Shown piece after piece: positions 58,618 to 61,011 of a stretch of DNA of 61,011 nucleotides (position 1 is the first letter of the stretch; each line of letters opens with the position of its first letter). A program made the position numbers and the translations under genes. This stretch comes from a virus. The notes beneath the pieces were generated by a model. The model was not told the origin of the DNA. It saw only the letters and a list, made by a program, of their open reading frames with translations, and did not search any database. The stretch covers positions 1-61,011 of the IMG/VR virus record IMGVR_UViG_3300007538_000027; one strand, written 5' to 3'.

Positions 58618-58818
58618 ATGAAGATTGAATTAGAGAATGGAAAGTACACTTACATGTTTGATGAGAATACTGGTGTGCAGGAAGTATTACGTTATGGAGA
58701 ACCTTGGCGTGGTAAGGAACTAACTGGTGATAATTTTATCTTAGCTATGGCACATGAAATCCAACGTCTACGTAAGCAGCAAAGCTACAAGGAAGATTTC
58801 GAATCAGAGTGTGGTTAG
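58618..58818 (+). CDS. Small hypothetical protein
   Basis: 66 residues from the ATG at 58618 behind AAAGGTG. Acidic with a basic helix near the end. No recognised family. The next promoter begins 14 bases after its stop. Confidence 0.6.
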   Translation: MKIELENGKYTYMFDENTGVQEVLRYGEPWRGKELTGDNFILAMAHEIQRLRKQQSYKEDFESECG

Positions 58819-58831
58819 TAAATATTACTGG

Positions 58832-58860
58832 TTGAATAGTGTATAAATTGCTGGTATAAT
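58832..58860 (+). promoter_or_regulatory. Sigma70-type promoter for the tRNA/RNA unit
   Basis: TTGAAT, 17-bp spacer, TATAAT. It would transcribe three small genes, both tRNAs and the structured RNA up to the terminator at 60299. Confidence 0.65.
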
Positions 58861-58887
58861 TAGTATTCAATACAAGAGGTGTATAAA

Positions 58888-58965
58888 ATGAATAACGAAG
58901 AACTGTGGGATATAAGCACTGGTACTAACTTTAGTGACCTTGACATTAGTACTGAAACTATATAA
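58888..58965 (+). CDS. 25-residue acidic peptide
   Basis: ATG at 58888 behind AAGAGGT; product begins MNNEELWDISTGTNFSDLD and ends ISTETI. Very short; real if translated from the promoter 28 bp upstream. Confidence 0.35.
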   Translation: MNNEELWDISTGTNFSDLDISTETI

Positions 58966-58973
58966 GGGGTTAT

Positions 58974-59162
58974 ATGAGTAATATAAAAACTGGACCACTT
59001 AGGTACCATGTAGATGTGAACACTGATAAAGCAATGCAGTATATTGATGACTTGGTTACACAAGGTATAGATGTAGATTACAAAACTGCGGAGGATTATG
59101 CTATGAGTTTAATTGAATATAAATACAACATTGAAATATGTGGTGATTACACAGGACCATAA
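58974..59162 (+). CDS. Small hypothetical protein
   Basis: 62 residues (begins MSNIKTGPLRYHVDVNT) behind AAGGGG. Acidic; no recognised family. Confidence 0.6.
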   Translation: MSNIKTGPLRYHVDVNTDKAMQYIDDLVTQGIDVDYKTAEDYAMSLIEYKYNIEICGDYTGP

Positions 59163-59164
59163 AT

Positions 59165-59353
59165 ATGAAACATCCTCAATACATAGCATGTAAACGTGAT
59201 GGTACGTTTGAGTTTAGAAATGGTGAACCTGTACTTAAACAAGAAGGTGATGTGGCAATATTTAATTGCGCAGACTCCTTGGATTTAAAGTTAATCAGTT
59301 TAGCTGAAGATTATTTCAATTATAGTATTGACAATAATAAGAAAGAAGGTTAA
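59165..59353 (+). CDS. Small hypothetical protein
   Basis: 62 residues, three bases after the previous gene. Last protein-coding gene before the tRNAs. No recognised family. Confidence 0.6.
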   Translation: MKHPQYIACKRDGTFEFRNGEPVLKQEGDVAIFNCADSLDLKLISLAEDYFNYSIDNNKKEG

Positions 59354-59372
59354 TATACATTATAGAAACAAA

Positions 59373-59446
59373 GTTCCGTTAGCTCAGATGGATAGAGCAA
59401 CAGCCTTCTAAGCTGTGGGTCGAAAGTTCAAATCTTTCACGGGATA
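59373..59446 (+). tRNA. tRNA-Arg, anticodon TCT
   Basis: Cloverleaf with acceptor GTTCCGT/ACGGGAT (two G-U pairs), D arm GCTC/GAGC, anticodon stem ACAGC/GCTGT with loop CTTCTAA, and T arm GAAAG/CTTTC with TTCAAAT. Anticodon TCT reads AGA/AGG. The discriminator A is followed by CGCA, so CCA is not fully encoded. Confidence 0.9.
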
Positions 59447-59447
59447 C

Positions 59448-59523
59448 GCAGTATTAACTCAGTTGGTAGAGTGTCTGATTTCCAATCAGAATGTCGAGAG
59501 TTCGAACCTCTCATACTGCTCCA
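59448..59523 (+). tRNA. tRNA-Gly, anticodon TCC
   Basis: Acceptor GCAGTAT/ATACTGC, perfect 7 bp, D arm ACTC/GAGT, anticodon stem TCTGA/TCAGA with loop TTTCCAA, T arm GAGAG/CTCTC with TTCGAAC, encoded CCA end. Anticodon TCC reads GGA/GGG. Only one base (59447) separates it from tRNA-Arg, so both are likely cut from one precursor. Confidence 0.93.
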
Positions 59524-60298
59524 ATTTTAAAACACCGTCAGTACTAGACAACACCATTGAGATATAGTACAGTTTTACTCAGTGTAGTGTGAGAAGGTGT
59601 TTTATAAATAGTGAGGATACCCCACCCCCTATCTGTGATACCATAAGAAATTGCGACTATGGTTAGAAGTTTAAATGGCAAACAATGTAAGGTACGTTCC
59701 CTCTCACGATCACAGTGATGACAAATACCTTCTATACAACACTTCTGATGTGTATAAACTCAAGACGTATAGTAGATAGAAAGCGCCATACAACGTGAAG
59801 TTGGTCCCTCGTAGAGGTGGTTAGCGAAAACACTAGGACATAACCCTGCCTAGTATAAAACGGTTTTGGGTATGACGCTGTAGTTGAAATTGTCACCATT
59901 CTGAGAAGTTCTGCCATGCAGGTAATTTGGACTAGTCCTACAGATAATTTCTGTGGCTGAGATCGTACACTAGATGTGTGGTCGATAAACTCTATCTTAT
60001 TTAGTTCACCAATCTTAAGGGTGTTTAAGAATAAGACACGTAAGCGATCATGTGAACAAAGAACGCAACACCGATTTTCTCCCATTATTAGAGGTTGGTC
60101 GGTATATAAGTGGCAACCTTAGTAATGACTCAAAACTTTATAAATAACCTTGGAAACGTCCTCACTTGCGAGTTAGGTTCCTCTACTAAGCTCTATTATA
60201 AAGTCAGAAGTAAGACACTGAGAATGTCTAGGTAGACGTGCCGAACAATTGAGTTCCACTGAAGACAGGTTAGCTTCAGGTATTGTACTCATAATATT
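59524..60298 (+). ncRNA. Large structured RNA candidate downstream of tRNAs (GOLLD/ROOL-like)
   Basis: 775 bases without a credible gene, starting at the end of the tRNA-Gly and ending at a terminator. Pairings visible by eye: AAAACACC/GGTGTTTT (59529-59603) enclosing GTACTA/TAGTAC; CCATA/TATGG (59641); a long-range AGCGCCATAC/GTATGACGCT (59782-59879, 9 of 10 pairs) enclosing ACTAGG/CCTAGT; TCTTATT/AATAAGA (59995-60036) crossing GTTCAC/GTGAAC (60004-60057), a possible pseudoknot; CTTTATAA/TTATAAAG (60136-60203); AGACA/TGTCT and CTGAAG/CTTCAG (60259-60279). Size, phage setting and tRNA neighbour match GOLLD and ROOL ornate RNAs, but sequence identity to either is not checked. Confidence 0.7.
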
Positions 60299-60321
60299 AG
60301 CCCACCATAGGTGGGCTTTTT
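60299..60321 (+). terminator. Rho-independent terminator
   Basis: Stem AGCCCACC/GGTGGGCT with ATA loop and TTTTT. Close copy of the terminator at 11961, including the downstream TTCATACCT. It ends the tRNA/structured-RNA unit. Confidence 0.85.
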
Positions 60322-60354
60322 CATACCTGTAATTTATACTCACCTCTCATAAGT

Positions 60355-60383
60355 TTGACCAACATATTCATACGTGGTAACAT
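60355..60383 (+). promoter_or_regulatory. Sigma70-type promoter
   Basis: TTGACC, 17-bp spacer, TAACAT, upstream of the gene at 60432. Confidence 0.5.
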
Positions 60384-60431
60384 ACTATTATAAATTAAAC
60401 AACAGTGTTTATAACACAATAACAGTTGGAA

Positions 60432-60644
60432 ATGAAATCCAATAAGGAAATAAACGTGATCTGTCCATGTGGCGAGATAATTAAAAACCCCTCATACGTC
60501 TCAAACTCTAAGTACGATTACATGTGTAATTCATGTAAGGGTTATGAAGATGAGTATGAACTACCAATTACTGGTGAACAACTATTTAATGTTGCACTAG
60601 ATGAATATAATAAACAAGAATTATTAGGTGATGAAAATGGCTAG
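60432..60644 (+). CDS. Small zinc-ribbon protein
   Basis: 70 residues from the ATG at 60432; a GTG at 60456 has the better site (AAGGAA, 6 bases) and would give 62 residues beginning with the zinc ribbon. CPCGEIIKN and CNSCKG form a CxC...CxxC site. Its end overlaps the start of the next gene. Confidence 0.6.
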   Translation: MKSNKEINVICPCGEIIKNPSYVSNSKYDYMCNSCKGYEDEYELPITGEQLFNVALDEYNKQELLGDENG

Positions 60645-60975
60645 ACCTACAACAGAAAATGTGGCTGAGCGTAACTGGCGGGAAATTCCTGCTAAAATGA
60701 AGGCTAAGGTACCTACTCTAGTAGAACAAGCTATGAAGCGTATAGAGGCTATTCTTAATGACGATAAGGCTGCTGATAGTACTGTTCTTCGTGCTGCTGA
60801 TACTACTCTGAAATTATATAAAGAAATGAAGGAATCAGAGGCTGCTACCTTGGCTGCGGATGAGAAAGAAGATGCAGAAGCAGAAGGGTTAGCAGCAGCA
60901 TTAGCTTTACCAAAGTCGAATGCACCATCAATCAGCTTAGTAGCATTCACACCTCCAGAACAGAAACAAGGTTAA
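60637..60975 (+). CDS. Possible terminase small subunit or other phage helical protein
   Basis: 112 residues from the ATG at 60637 (AGGTGATG before it; ATG at 60631 and GTG at 60628 are alternatives). A basic N-terminal helix region (ARPTTENVAERNWREIPAKMK) is followed by helices and an Ala-rich, acidic C-terminus. The N-terminal pattern and its place at the end of this arm suggest a small terminase subunit, but nothing else nearby supports packaging. Confidence 0.5.
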   Translation: MARPTTENVAERNWREIPAKMKAKVPTLVEQAMKRIEAILNDDKAADSTVLRAADTTLKLYKEMKESEAATLAADEKEDAEAEGLAAALALPKSNAPSISLVAFTPPEQKQG

Positions 60976-61011
60976 CATTTGCTTACCCTATTAACCATCT
61001 GATATAATTAC

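Noticed and set aside
59732-60085. 117-codon leftward frame inside the structured RNA
   Set aside because: No ribosome site, opposite to the transcription unit, and its sequence is explained by RNA stems.
1-61011. Insertion sequences or transposase genes
   Set aside because: No transposase motif or long terminal inverted repeats were seen; the serine recombinase stands alone.

Overview
The window is 61 kb of AT-rich, gene-dense DNA from a large lytic-type tailed phage of a gammaproteobacterium. I name no species; marine hosts such as Vibrio or Shewanella are only a guess. The phage origin rests on a denV-type pyrimidine-dimer glycosylase, nrdA with a group I intron, nrdB, thyA, DHFR, PhoH, ATP-dependent DNA ligase, two ClpP-like proteins, a GH108 endolysin, a T5orf172-type GIY-YIG protein, a Lar-like protein, tRNA genes and dozens of tiny overlapping genes. 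The gamma host is suggested by clear sigma70 promoters (TTGACA-N16/17-TATAAT type) and by DnaA-, LexA- and Fur-box-like sites. No capsid, tail or DNA polymerase gene is present. Some features recall T5 (an A1-like HTH-metallophosphoesterase and a T5orf172 domain), but the family assignment is uncertain.

Layout. (1) 1-2.5 kb: end of a rightward unit with two membrane proteins. (2) 2.5-9.3 kb: rightward early-looking region, about ten strong host-type promoters each driving one to three small genes; only denV is recognisable. (3) 9.4-10.7 kb: small leftward operon with a winged-helix, replication-initiator-like protein. (4) 10.7-13.9 kb: mostly non-coding, with two small rightward genes. It holds Fur-like palindromes, a DnaA-box cluster, a family of mini-hairpins with covarying arms, a 100-base nested dyad and four LexA-type boxes; it looks like an origin or regulatory centre. 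(5) 13.9-49.6 kb: one long leftward block for DNA precursor synthesis, DNA processing, host takeover and lysis, closed by a terminator at 13.9 kb. (6) 49.6-61 kb: rightward block with a Pif1-like helicase, HNH and GIY-YIG proteins, small genes, tRNA-Arg(TCT), tRNA-Gly(TCC), a roughly 800-base structured non-coding RNA candidate and a possible small-terminase-like gene.

How it works together. NrdA, NrdB-glutaredoxin, ThyA and DHFR supply deoxynucleotides; ligase, FEN-like nuclease, RdgC-like protein, helicase and DenV act on replicating or damaged DNA; Lar-like protein and a putative adenine methyltransferase may counter restriction; an RlmN/Cfr-like radical SAM enzyme and tRNAs suggest modification of host translation. 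Many leftward genes, including nrdA, nrdB, clpP, thyA and the A1-like gene, start with TTG behind good Shine-Dalgarno sites. The strongest candidates for something undescribed are the large RNA after the tRNAs, the regulatory or origin region at 10.7-13.9 kb, and the RlmN-like enzyme in its operon with a SLOG-like protein and a serine recombinase.
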